This document shows positions 8,650 through 16,341 of a stretch of DNA of 64,000 nt, in pieces (within the stretch, counting starts at the first letter, position 1; each line of letters begins with the position of its first letter). A model generated the notes under the pieces. That model saw only the letters and a program-made list of their open reading frames with translations, had not been told where the DNA came from and searched no databases. Position numbers and translations under genes: made by a program. Origin of the DNA: Paenibacillus ottowii (GTDB lineage: Bacteria > Bacillota > Bacilli > Paenibacillales > Paenibacillaceae); contig NZ_VIJZ01000004.1 in assembly GCF_006874425.1 (NCBI RefSeq), positions 310,001-374,000 on the forward strand. The letters are read 5' to 3'.

Positions 8650-9282
8650 ATGCTTTTGGAGCCGCTTGGCTTTTTACTTTTCTCTACACTGGAAGGAGTA
8701 GCTGTTTTTGCGCTGATTTTAAGTGTTTTTAAAGTTAGAATGACTCCTTATCTATGGCAGGCTATTTTTGTAAACCTGATTATGAACATGCAAAGCTTTT
8801 TGCTCCGAGAGGAATTTTCACTCTCTTATTTGGTACCTGTCATTAATATGCTGCTTTTTATTTTTTTACTTGCTACGGTGGTGAAGATTCCGATTGTTTG
8901 GTCAGGTATTATGACGGTTACAGGTTATTTTGCCTATGCTGTTGTTCAGTCGGTACTTCTGAAAGCTATGTTTGGTAACCTGCCAGTATCTGAGCTGCAG
9001 GACGGTTCCTTGAAGGGCTATCTGTTACAAGTAGTTAGTGCAGCCACAGGGCTACTTATTTCATTTATATTGTATCGAAAAGGGATCGGCTTTTCCCCAA
9101 ATTTCAAAAAGCTTAAGTTCAAAGAGGAATATGGCATTGTCATCACGCTGATCATTTTGTCTCTCATTTCAACATCTATTGTGCTTTACTATAATGAAAT
9201 ATGGTTGAGTATGATATTTTTTGCACTGGTATCGGGCTTTTTTATCTATTATGCAGTCGGAAAGGAATATCGGGATGATTGA
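8650..9282 (+). CDS. Seven-helix membrane protein, AgrC-sensor-like, without kinase domain
   Basis: A 210-residue very hydrophobic protein. The start is the ATG at 8650 after AAAGGAGATGCACGT. Hydropathy by eye gives seven membrane segments: about residues 5-27, 31-50, 57-76, 81-102, 118-138, 156-175 and 182-203, with a charged loop (KKLKFKEEY) before the sixth. The size and helix pattern match the N-terminal sensor half of AgrC, but the frame ends after the last helix (GKEYRDD) and there is no HisKA or ATPase domain. The stop overlaps the agrB start by eight bases (ATGATTGA), so the two are translationally coupled. No family name is certain; the AgrC comparison rests on topology and context. 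Confidence 0.6.
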   Translation: MLLEPLGFLLFSTLEGVAVFALILSVFKVRMTPYLWQAIFVNLIMNMQSFLLREEFSLSYLVPVINMLLFIFLLATVVKIPIVWSGIMTVTGYFAYAVVQSVLLKAMFGNLPVSELQDGSLKGYLLQVVSAATGLLISFILYRKGIGFSPNFKKLKFKEEYGIVITLIILSLISTSIVLYYNEIWLSMIFFALVSGFFIYYAVGKEYRDD

Positions 9283-9790
9283 AACGGTGGCTTTGAAACT
9301 TGCTAATCAGATTAAACGTACTGTGCCTGATCATCCGGCCTCCGTCCCAGTACTTAAATACGCACTTGCTCTCATCCTGAATGCGACCATGATCATCGTG
9401 TTGACACTATTCGCTTCATTCTTCACAGGGCGTATGGTAGAGGCTGTAACGATTCTCATCGCTTTTGCCTTACTGCGCCAAGTCTCTGGTGGCATTCACT
9501 TGAAAACGGGTATGGCATGTGTGGTGGTCACCTCTGTAGCTTTTACATACATATCTTGCATTTCCTTAAATAATGGGTGGACAAACCTGTTTACCGGAAT
9601 CGCTCTCATTCTTGTTTTGTGCTTTGCCCCTTCCAGAATTGAAAAGCAGTCGCGCATTCCAGTCCGGTTTTATCCCCTCTTGCGATTGTTATCCTCCCTG
9701 CTTGTATGTACTAATTTTGTAATAGGTTCTTCTGTAGTAGCTGTTGCTTTCTTGCTTCAAAGCCTAACATTGATTCGAGGAAGGAGGTGA
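9275..9790 (+). CDS. agrB: AgrB-like autoinducer peptide-processing protease
   Basis: A 171-residue polytopic membrane cysteine endopeptidase that cleaves and cyclises an AgrD propeptide. The ATG at 9275 follows GGAAAGGAATATCGGG. The catalytic pair is visible: Arg68...GGIHLKTGMAC with His75 and Cys82, the same seven-residue spacing as His77/Cys84 in Staphylococcus aureus AgrB. The later FAPSRIEKQSRIP segment fits the conserved AP....n.pi region. Four to six hydrophobic segments fill the rest. It sits between the kinase-less membrane protein and the agrD gene, whose ribosome site overlaps the agrB stop codon. Confidence 0.93.
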   Translation: MIETVALKLANQIKRTVPDHPASVPVLKYALALILNATMIIVLTLFASFFTGRMVEAVTILIAFALLRQVSGGIHLKTGMACVVVTSVAFTYISCISLNNGWTNLFTGIALILVLCFAPSRIEKQSRIPVRFYPLLRLLSSLLVCTNFVIGSSVVAVAFLLQSLTLIRGRR

Positions 9791-9795
9791 ATGGA

Positions 9796-9918
9796 ATGAT
9801 GAAAAAAATCGTATACGGGTTAGCCACATCGTTGTCTATGTTCGCGACCTTTGCTGTATCAGTGGCAAGTTATGTGTATGTTTATCAAGGGGATACACCC
9901 GAGGAACTGCTGAAATAA
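9796..9918 (+). CDS. agrD: AgrD-like cyclic lactone autoinducer propeptide (serine type)
   Basis: A 40-residue open frame starting MMKKIVYGLA, with AAGGAGGTGAATGGA upstream; too short for standard ORF cut-offs. Residues 3-24 form an amphipathic leader. Ser25-Tyr-Val-Tyr-Val29 can be the five-residue ring. Residues 30-40 (YQGDTPEELLK) form the charged tail: Pro35, Glu37 and Leu38 stand at the same distance from the cut as in the S. aureus DEVEVPKEL tail. There is no cysteine in the peptide, so a lactone through Ser25 is predicted rather than a thiolactone. The position immediately after agrB fits. Mature sequence is inference; exocyclic tail length is unknown. Confidence 0.85.
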   Translation: MMKKIVYGLATSLSMFATFAVSVASYVYVYQGDTPEELLK

Positions 9919-9948
9919 GAAAAATGCAGAGTAAAAAATAATACATAT

Positions 9949-9980
9949 GAGCTGCTATTGCTATGAAGCAGCTCCTTTTT
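9949..9980 (+). terminator. Intrinsic terminator of the Agr-like cassette
   Basis: GAGCTGCT (9949-9956) and AGCAGCTC (9967-9974), ten-base loop, then C and five T. It lies 30 bases after the agrD stop. Confidence 0.75.
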
Positions 9981-9983
9981 ATG

Positions 9984-10135
9984 CAAAAAAACAGGCGCTC
10001 CACGAAAGAGCGCCCGAATGGGAGAGGAGAAACCGGACGAAGAGCTTATGGGGAAACGTAAGTCTTCTCCGCGGTTGTCTACGACATTGGTTGAATGCCG
10101 ATATCTTAAGGATGCCCAGGAGATGGTTTTTTATA
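9984..10135 (-). ncRNA. Candidate leftward small RNA between agrD and rsmD
   Basis: The 320-base gap 9919-10238 holds no convincing gene. Read leftward it ends in a textbook terminator: GGCGCTC stem (9994-10000 with 10008-10014) followed by seven T (9984-9990). Just upstream of it, 10031-10076 folds into a long stem: AACCG/CGGTT outer, GAAGA/TCTTC and CTTATG/CGTAAG inner, loop GGGAAA. A possible leftward promoter is TTGAAA (10160-10155) with TATAAA (10135-10130), but the 19-base spacer is long. The fold could also form in a rightward rsmD leader. A short rightward frame at 10018-10209 lacks family features and is probably not a gene. Confidence 0.3.
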
Positions 10136-10238
10136 CCTGCTTTATCACTAAGTTTTTCAAACGGCGATGCATGTGGTACGATAACGTCATAATCTTTATA
10201 TGGTTATGAACACATATAGAAAATAGGTGAGTTTCAGC

Positions 10239-10880
10239 GTGAGAGTGGTATCGGGTAGTGCCAAAGGAAGGCCGTTAAAGGCAGTTCCCGGCACCGGGAC
10301 GCGACCGACAACGGATAAGGTCAAGGAAGCGCTATTTAGCATGATAGGTCCTTATTTTGATGGAGGAGTCGCGCTTGATTTGTTTGCTGGCAGTGGCGGC
10401 CTCGGTATAGAGGCGCTTAGTCGGGGAATGGACAAGGCAGTTTTTATTGATATGGAATCCAAAAGCATTGATGTCATTAAAGAAAATTTGCGAAAAACTG
10501 GATTGGAAGAAAAAGCAGAAGTGTTCCGCAATGATGCCGGACGAGCGCTCAAGGCGCTGGCAAAACGTGGAGCTCTTTTTGATGCTGTTTTTCTGGACCC
10601 TCCTTATCGTCTCAAGCACGGAGATGAATTAATGAGCCGCATGGCTGAGTTGGACTTGCTTCGTTCAGGTGCAATCATCGTACTGGAGTATGAATCGGGA
10701 CATGAGTATCCGGTAAGTTTCGGGCCGTTTGAACAGGTTAGAAAAGCGGTCTATGGTGAAACGGCGTTATCCATTTATCACTTTGCAGATGATGCTTTGT
10801 CGGATGCCGAAGAAGATACAGAAGCCGAAGAGGTCAACTTCGGTATCACCGAATCAGACGGGGAGGAACATCATGATTGA
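10239..10880 (+). CDS. rsmD: 16S rRNA (guanine966-N2)-methyltransferase RsmD
   Basis: A 213-residue methyltransferase (YlbH) that methylates G966 of 16S rRNA. I chose the GTG at 10239 (M-RVVSGSAKGRPLKAVPG), eight bases after AGGTGA, because the family starts with this segment. Motif I is LDLFAGSGGLGIEALSRG (about residues 47-64) and the catalytic DPPY motif is at about 127-130. The last 25 residues are acidic (DAEEDTEAEEVNF), longer than the usual end of about 185 residues. It overlaps coaD by eight bases. Confidence 0.93.
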   Translation: MRVVSGSAKGRPLKAVPGTGTRPTTDKVKEALFSMIGPYFDGGVALDLFAGSGGLGIEALSRGMDKAVFIDMESKSIDVIKENLRKTGLEEKAEVFRNDAGRALKALAKRGALFDAVFLDPPYRLKHGDELMSRMAELDLLRSGAIIVLEYESGHEYPVSFGPFEQVRKAVYGETALSIYHFADDALSDAEEDTEAEEVNFGITESDGEEHHD

Positions 10881-11394
10881 GCACAAACCACGTATTGCCG
10901 TATATCCGGGAACCTTTGATCCCGTGACGATGGGGCATCAGGATATTATTCAAAGAGCGGCTCGACAGTTTGATCTACTGATTGTCGCGGTTCTTAACAA
11001 TATTAGTAAAAATCCACTGTTTTCACTTGAGGAGCGAATGGAGCTGCTGCGGACGGTAACTCGCGATATTCCGAACGTGGAAGTGGACAGCTTCCGTGAT
11101 CTGACAGCCAATTATGTACGCCAAAAAGGGGCTCAGGTTATTGTCAGAGGAATTCGGTCAGTGACCGATTTTGAATATGAGCTGCAATTAGCCTCTACCA
11201 ATCATAAGCTGAACCCCGATGCGGAAACGATCTTTATGATGACCAATCCGGCTTATTCATATCTGAGTTCCAGTATGGTGAAGGAAATTGCGCATTTTGA
11301 TGGCAAGGTCGTAGATCTGGTGTCGCCAGAGGTCGAAGACGCACTGCGTGCCAAGGTCAACGCGATTCGCGGTGGCTCCACCATGAAGTCATAA
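10873..11394 (+). CDS. coaD: Phosphopantetheine adenylyltransferase
   Basis: A 173-residue enzyme for the fourth step of coenzyme A synthesis, ATP + 4'-phosphopantetheine to dephospho-CoA. Start ATG after GGGAGGAACATC, overlapping the rsmD stop. The nucleotidyltransferase signature TMGH (Thr19-His22) follows YPGTFDP, and the second motif appears as SSSMVKEIA near residue 137. The last 38 bases overlap the convergent ylbJ gene. The rsmD-coaD-ylbJ order is the same as ylbH-ylbI-ylbJ in B. subtilis, except that ylbJ is inverted relative to coaD. Confidence 0.97.
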   Translation: MIEHKPRIAVYPGTFDPVTMGHQDIIQRAARQFDLLIVAVLNNISKNPLFSLEERMELLRTVTRDIPNVEVDSFRDLTANYVRQKGAQVIVRGIRSVTDFEYELQLASTNHKLNPDAETIFMMTNPAYSYLSSSMVKEIAHFDGKVVDLVSPEVEDALRAKVNAIRGGSTMKS

Positions 11395-12640
11395 AGGAAA
11401 CGGCGAGCAGAACTAGTATAATTGTGCTCAGGAGTGCAACGGACAGTACGGTTAGTTGCCAGGGGTACATGGATGTTCCTTCTATTTGTGTTAGTAAACT
11501 GCTGGCTCCAGCCATGACAGATTGCGAGCCGGAATCATTTACACTTTCCGCAAAAGAAGATACAGAACTGCGACTGACGTAAGCAGGGATTGTATTACTG
11601 ACAATGCGGGTAAGCGGAGTCCATGCCGCTAAGGTAAGACCAAAAGCAATGATCCCATGGAGCACGCGTGATAAGGTAAAGGTGATGCCCTTGTCGGAAG
11701 GTCTGGTGACGGCGGTGATTTGAAGCCAGCCGCACAGGCCCCCCCAGCCCAATACAGCACTGATCAGTGCTGCTTGTGTACGGAGATCGTTGGGCATCCG
11801 GCTGATTTCATAGGAACCCAGATGGATTTCCATCCAGGCGGGCCACACCAGTGAAAGAGTCCCTTGGCCTGAGTATAGGGTTAGCAGCCGAATCAGGACG
11901 GAAAAGAAAATAATGAATCCACCTGTCACCATCAGCGTCTGTACAGCATGGGATACGGTTTCGCCTAACAGTTTTCCAAAACTGCGGCCATCCCGTTCTC
12001 TGGCAGAGCGGGTAGCTTCCCATGCAGATCGGATCAGGGAGGTGGTAGTGCGGGAATCAGAAGTGCGCCGGCTGGCGGCTGGCGTTTCCCGTTTTTTTGA
12101 TTTTCTGGACGATTCAGAGAGTCTGACTGTGATCCAGCCTGCCAGCAGCCCGGAAATCCAGTGAACGGCAAGTAACACCCCACCTGCGGCAGCGTTATGC
12201 AGCAGTCCTGTTCCAATGACGAGCAGGATCGTAATCGGATTGCAGAAATGAGCGATAGCAGTCAGACGTCGAAGCTGAAGCGCGGTCATGTCTTCTTGCT
12301 GTGCCCATTGGCGTACCGCCTCGGCAGCAGCCGGAAATCCCGCAGTCAGGCCGAGGGCGAGCACCCAGCCGCTTCGTCCGGGTAGTCGGAACCAGGATCG
12401 CATGAACGGCTCCAGCAGTACACCTAGACCATGTACCAGACCAAAGGCAATAAGCATTTCGGACAGCATCAAAAAAGGCAGCATGGCCGGGAAAATAATG
12501 CTCCACCATAACTTAAGCCCCTGGGTAGAGGCTTGAAATACTTCTTCTGGTGAGGCGACGATAGCCGCTACAAGCAAAATGGCTCCAAGGCCAAGCAGCA
12601 AGGTTGTCCAATAAGGAGCAGGGCGGGCTTCCTTTTGCAT
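11357..12640 (-). CDS. ylbJ: Sporulation integral membrane protein YlbJ
   Basis: A 427-residue membrane protein with about eight hydrophobic segments and two nucleoside-recognition (Gate) regions, one N-terminal (LKLWWSIIFPAMLPFLMLSEML, FRLPGRSGWVLALGLTAGFP) and one after residue 215. Leftward start at the ATG 12640, about nine bases after GAGAGGTG; a GTG at 12652 overlaps that site. In B. subtilis YlbJ is sigma-E dependent and needed for spore cortex formation. A hydrophilic insert at about residues 180-215 is rich in Arg and Ser. It is convergent with coaD, overlapping it by 38 bases, and divergent from ylbL across a 197-bp gap. Confidence 0.88.
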   Translation of the reverse strand: MQKEARPAPYWTTLLLGLGAILLVAAIVASPEEVFQASTQGLKLWWSIIFPAMLPFLMLSEMLIAFGLVHGLGVLLEPFMRSWFRLPGRSGWVLALGLTAGFPAAAEAVRQWAQQEDMTALQLRRLTAIAHFCNPITILLVIGTGLLHNAAAGGVLLAVHWISGLLAGWITVRLSESSRKSKKRETPAASRRTSDSRTTTSLIRSAWEATRSARERDGRSFGKLLGETVSHAVQTLMVTGGFIIFFSVLIRLLTLYSGQGTLSLVWPAWMEIHLGSYEISRMPNDLRTQAALISAVLGWGGLCGWLQITAVTRPSDKGITFTLSRVLHGIIAFGLTLAAWTPLTRIVSNTIPAYVSRSSVSSFAESVNDSGSQSVMAGASSLLTQIEGTSMYPWQLTVLSVALLSTIILVLLAVSFMTSWWSHRESR

Positions 12641-12837
12641 CAAAGAGTTCACCTCTCATAAATATACTAAGGAGAGTCGGATGCTGTTTCCAGCGTTTAT
12701 TCACGTTCATTATCTTAATATAGGTTGCTCGTACGCGTTGTCGTAAACAATGTATGCTTTTTTCGAAGGCTTGAGAACAAATGGTGCAGAGGCACTTGGG
12801 TAAGATAGGAGAAGTTAGGCTGCAAGGGGGAGAAGCA

Positions 12838-13869
12838 ATGAAGCGAATAAACCGGAAAAGAGCATTTTTTACAACCGGTTATGTCTTAATGCTGGTTGCA
12901 ATGGTCTATGTGCTGGTCTATATGCCAACCCCTTATCTGATCTATGGACCAGGTGGGGCAAATGAGATCAAACCGATGGTTAAAGTACAGGAAGGAGATA
13001 GCAGCGAACGAGGGAGCTTTATGATGACGACAGTATCGGCGCGTTATGCCAATCTCATTATGTTGGCACTGTCCAAGCTGGACAGCAACTCGGAGATTCA
13101 GCGCAAAGAAGATCGTCTGCATGGCAGAAGTGAAGACGAATATGCGGCAGAGCAGGTATGGTATATGGGGGATTCCCAATCTTCTGCGATGGAGGCTGCC
13201 TACACACGTGCTCATGTCCCTTATCGTATTGTGCCAGATTATGTGTATGTATTTAAGGTTCCAGGATCTCGCAGCGTGTTTGAGCCCGGAGATGAAATAT
13301 TAGAGCTAAGCGGTACGAGGGTAACTGATAATCGCTCCATTCGGAATGCCTTGGAAAATGAGAAACCGGGAACGACGGTGAAAGTAAAGCTAAAGCGGGA
13401 TGGAAAGTTGCTGGCTGTGCAAGCTCCATTAACGACCATCACAGACAGTGAGACGGGAAAACAACGTTCAGGGTTTGGTGTCAGTATCGCCACGGTACAG
13501 AAAGTGGAGCCGAAGGATGGACGTAAAACAATTCATTTTACATCCACAGATGTCGGAGGTCCTTCGGCAGGTTTGATGTTTACTATGGAAATCTACAACC
13601 AGTTGACACCAGGTGATTTAAGTAAGGGATATCGTGTAGCTGGTACGGGTACCATTGATAAGGACGGTCAGGTTGGAGCGATTGGTGGCGCCAAGTATAA
13701 AATTGTCGCTGCTGACCGTCAGGGCGCGGAATTGTTTTTCGTCCCGGCAGATAATTATAAAGAGGCCAAAGCCAAAGCAGAGCAAATCGGGAGCCAGATG
13801 AAGCTTGTTCCGGTTCGCAAGCTTGGCGATGCGCTGAATTATATGGAAAAGCTGCCTATTAAACCATAA
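12838..13869 (+). CDS. ylbL: SepM/YlbL-family membrane-anchored PDZ-Lon serine protease
   Basis: A 343-residue protein. The ATG at 12838 follows AAGGGGGAGAAGCA. One N-terminal membrane anchor (about residues 9-28, with YLIYGPGG after it) exports the rest. A PDZ domain follows at about 125-195 (VFKVPGSRSVFEPGDEIL). The C-terminal S16 Lon-type domain has catalytic Ser243 in GGPSAGLMF and Lys288 in IGGAKYK. Relatives cleave extracellular peptides (SepM in Streptococcus processes a competence peptide); B. subtilis YlbL has been linked to recovery from DNA damage. Its 3' end overlaps convergent tmcAL by 11 bases. Confidence 0.92.
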   Translation: MKRINRKRAFFTTGYVLMLVAMVYVLVYMPTPYLIYGPGGANEIKPMVKVQEGDSSERGSFMMTTVSARYANLIMLALSKLDSNSEIQRKEDRLHGRSEDEYAAEQVWYMGDSQSSAMEAAYTRAHVPYRIVPDYVYVFKVPGSRSVFEPGDEILELSGTRVTDNRSIRNALENEKPGTTVKVKLKRDGKLLAVQAPLTTITDSETGKQRSGFGVSIATVQKVEPKDGRKTIHFTSTDVGGPSAGLMFTMEIYNQLTPGDLSKGYRVAGTGTIDKDGQVGAIGGAKYKIVAADRQGAELFFVPADNYKEAKAKAEQIGSQMKLVPVRKLGDALNYMEKLPIKP

Positions 13870-15094
13870 GGGGCGGTCGCAAGTAATCAGCATACATGGC
13901 ACGAATGGCAGGACGCGGCATCCCGGCTGCATGTATTGCCGCTGCGGCAGTATCCCAGTCCAGATGTGAGTGTGATCCGGCAGACGGCTTGACCCATACT
14001 GGCAGGACGGCTGTGTCTTTCATTCGCGCCAGCAGCTCGCGTCCAGTTCTGTTAAAGCCGAGCACGCGGATATAGCCGGGACCTTTCGCCAGCTCAGAAG
14101 GAATCATATCGACTTTGGCATGATTCAGCAAAATATGTGTACACATTCGCTGAAGCTTCGTACGAGTATAGCGCTTTGTTTTGACAGCGGCAAACAGAGC
14201 CTCCACAGAGGGCTGGGGCAGCGTGTACAGCGATTGCTGCAGACGATGCTCCAGCCCTTCGGTGACCTCGTGCAGCTCCGCCAGCTGCTGCGGGCTACGC
14301 GTGATCAGGGCGTTCAGCAGCGGCTGGCAGAACGCTTCCCAATGCAGCGGTGCGCGTCCGGCTTGCCACTCGCGCTGCAAAATCTCCAGCGTCGTCGCAG
14401 GTACGTACGGCGACGCGGCCTCCGGCCCGCCGTCCAGCAGCAGACGGCGGATGGCCGTGGCGCTGGCGATGACTCCGTCCGCAGGCGCCACGGTTTCGTG
14501 GTAGCCCGATCCCGTGCGGGCTACCGTAAAGGGCTTGATTGTGCTGCCCAGCCGTTCCAGCGCAATCAAGTAATGCAGCCCGAGCGTATTGTTGGGCTGC
14601 TGCATGAGAGCGGCGAGCGCAGCGCCATCCGCTCCTTCGGCCGCCAGCTCGGCTGCGGCTCCTGCGTAGGCGGCGGGATAACTTGCGCCCTTGCTCAGGC
14701 GCTGGGCGATGCCGGCTTTGAGCTCGGCCGGCTCTGTCGCCAGCACGCGGGCCAGCGCGTGCAGCGGGGCGATGTCTCCACTCTCGCTGCCGAAGCAGAG
14801 CGCATCGACAATGCCTGTCGCGCAGAGCAGGGTCACCGCGCCGCGGGCAAACCATTCTGCGGGCTGGACAGCATAAGCTACGGGCAGCTCTAGAACCAGG
14901 TCTACGCCCATAGCGAGTGCCATTTCGGTGCGTGACCATTTGTCTGTAATCGCGGGTTCGCCCCGCTGAAGGAAGGGACCACTCATCACAGCCACTGTGT
15001 GCTGTGCACCAGTTATACGGAGAGATTCCTTCCAGTGATGAACATGTCCGTTATGCAGGGGATTATACTCTACAATTATACCGAGTGTTTTCAA
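13859..15094 (-). CDS. tmcAL: tRNA(Met) cytidine acetate ligase TmcAL (YlbM)
   Basis: A 411-residue enzyme that activates acetate with ATP and forms N4-acetylcytidine at the elongator tRNA-Met wobble position. I start it at the TTG at 15094 (M-KTLGIIVEYNPLHNGH), since homologues begin there and AAAGGAG lies 13 bases upstream; the frame extends 34 codons further without a better site. The nucleotidyltransferase motif is NPLHNGH, followed by MSGPFLQRGEPA and FGSESGD. The central part (about 14290-14870) is markedly richer in GC and Ala codons than its neighbours. Confidence 0.92.
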   Translation of the reverse strand: MKTLGIIVEYNPLHNGHVHHWKESLRITGAQHTVAVMSGPFLQRGEPAITDKWSRTEMALAMGVDLVLELPVAYAVQPAEWFARGAVTLLCATGIVDALCFGSESGDIAPLHALARVLATEPAELKAGIAQRLSKGASYPAAYAGAAAELAAEGADGAALAALMQQPNNTLGLHYLIALERLGSTIKPFTVARTGSGYHETVAPADGVIASATAIRRLLLDGGPEAASPYVPATTLEILQREWQAGRAPLHWEAFCQPLLNALITRSPQQLAELHEVTEGLEHRLQQSLYTLPQPSVEALFAAVKTKRYTRTKLQRMCTHILLNHAKVDMIPSELAKGPGYIRVLGFNRTGRELLARMKDTAVLPVWVKPSAGSHSHLDWDTAAAAIHAAGMPRPAIRAMYADYLRPPLMV

Positions 15095-15423
15095 AACTGT
15101 ATGTCGGCTCCTTTCTTTTGGTAGCTTATTACTATCAGTAAATGATGTTTTTGGGTCAGCTATCTGATATTTCATCATGCACATGAACAAGACCATTGAG
15201 ACCTAGACCAAAAAGCTTTATACTCGCATTATTGTACACGAAGAGTGGCGGGGGTACGAATACTCATAGGTACATGATGAACACAACACATTTTTTGCAC
15301 TCTGCGTAGATCCTAATGAACCATTAGAAAACTGACGGATTTGCAAGTGGTGTAAAGTGAAAGGTGTTGACAAACGACTCAATCAGTCGGTATAATAATT
15401 TTTGTTTGTTTGGAGTGATAGTG
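15095..15423. other. Intergenic region between divergent tmcAL and the DUF177 gene
   Basis: 329 bases with no gene. It holds the consensus promoter of the DUF177-rpmF unit (15367-15396) and a small dyad CTAATG/CATTAG (15313-15318, 15322-15327) about 40 bp upstream of that promoter. The tmcAL promoter must also lie here but I could not place it. Confidence 0.6.
15367..15396 (+). promoter_or_regulatory. Consensus sigma-A promoter of DUF177-rpmF
   Basis: Perfect TTGACA (15367-15372) and perfect TATAAT (15391-15396) with an 18-base spacer. The spacer holds a CGACT/AGTCG dyad (15375-15379 and 15385-15389). Confidence 0.9.
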
Positions 15424-15942
15424 ATGCAACTATTTTTTCGCAAAGTAGCAACAAGTGATGGTCCTGTTCCAATTCGTGAATCTCTTAATGTGAGTGAATT
15501 GGTAGCGGATCGTGCTGATGTTACAGCCGTTTCCCCGCTGGAGACCGACTTGGTCGCCGTTAGTCTGGGTCAAGGCTCGATGAGCGTGGAAGGCACGTTG
15601 ACCGCAGGTCTGGACATGCTTTGCTCACGCTGCTTGAGCCCGATGCACGAGGATTTGAAGATTGAATTTCGTGAACGGTTCAAGCAAACCTCATCTTCAA
15701 GTGTTGAAGAAGAGGATGAAGATGGCGATTTTATCGCAGTGACGGAGGATTCCTTCGACATTGCGCCGTATTGTGAAGAACTGTTTGTACTGCATGTGCC
15801 GTTTGCGCCGATATGCAGTGAGGATTGTCAGGGAATCGCACCAGCGGCCGGACAAAACTGGAGCATTGGCTCCGACGACAGTAACGGAGATACGGAAAAG
15901 ATTGATCCGCGTCTGGCAGGGCTTAAGGATTTTTTTAAATGA
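15424..15942 (+). CDS. DUF177 family protein (YceD/YlbN)
   Basis: A 172-residue protein, start ATG eight bases after GGAG. The family (YceD) lies next to rpmF in most bacteria and is linked to 23S rRNA accumulation or ribosome assembly; biochemistry is unsettled. The first metal-type cysteine pair is present as CSRCLSP (near residue 60). The second, usually C...C.GLCP.CG, reads CSEDCQGIAPAAG, so two of four cysteines are replaced by Ala. The acidic middle (SSVEEEDEDGD) is typical. It is separated from rpmF by 191 bases that include a weak promoter-like pair (TTGCAG 16014, TAAGAT 16037). Confidence 0.88.
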   Translation: MQLFFRKVATSDGPVPIRESLNVSELVADRADVTAVSPLETDLVAVSLGQGSMSVEGTLTAGLDMLCSRCLSPMHEDLKIEFRERFKQTSSSSVEEEDEDGDFIAVTEDSFDIAPYCEELFVLHVPFAPICSEDCQGIAPAAGQNWSIGSDDSNGDTEKIDPRLAGLKDFFK

Positions 15943-16133
15943 GAATTGAGTTCAATTTTGAAAAAAATCATCATCCGCTTGTGCCGGGAAATTATTGAAC
16001 CGATACATGGATGTTGCAGACTTGATTCACCGGCTGTAAGATTATTGTCTTTTGGCATTTTCTTTCAGTCTTGAATGAGATAAGAAGTCATACCCGTCAA
16101 TGCGGGGTTGATCTGTTTAAGGAGGTGGGAATA

Positions 16134-16307
16134 ATGGCAGTACCTCAACGGAGAACATCCAAAACTCGTCGCGACAAACGTCGTACTCACTTTAAACTGG
16201 AAGTACCAGGTATGGTGAAATGCTCCGAATGCGGCGAATTGAAACTTGCTCACCATGTGTGCAAAGTTTGCGGAACGTACAAAGCTAGAGAGATCATCTC
16301 TCAATAA
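16134..16307 (+). CDS. rpmF: 50S ribosomal protein L32
   Basis: A 57-residue protein, start ATG after GGAGGTGGGATA-like site. The basic N-terminus [17 protein letters not shown] is diagnostic. Two CxxC pairs (CSEC and CKVC) make it the zinc-ribbon form of L32. Strong terminator downstream separates it from fapR. Confidence 0.98.
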   Translation: MAVPQRRTSKTRRDKRRTHFKLEVPGMVKCSECGELKLAHHVCKVCGTYKAREIISQ

Positions 16308-16341
16308 TATCCGATAAGCGGATTCTTTGGAATATTCGCAG

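Noticed and set aside
9994..10014. Short CRISPR-like or insertion-sequence end beside the Agr cassette
   Set aside because: Single hairpin with no repeated copies, no transposase and no target duplication; fits a leftward terminator.
10018..10209. 63-codon rightward frame between agrD and rsmD
   Set aside because: No family pattern, no good ribosome site, and it overlaps the strong fold-back 10031-10076; the region looks non-coding.
14120..14893. 257-codon rightward frame opposite tmcAL
   Set aside because: Shadow of a GC-rich antisense stretch; Arg/Gln/Leu-rich translation without domains, while tmcAL on the other strand has clear motifs.
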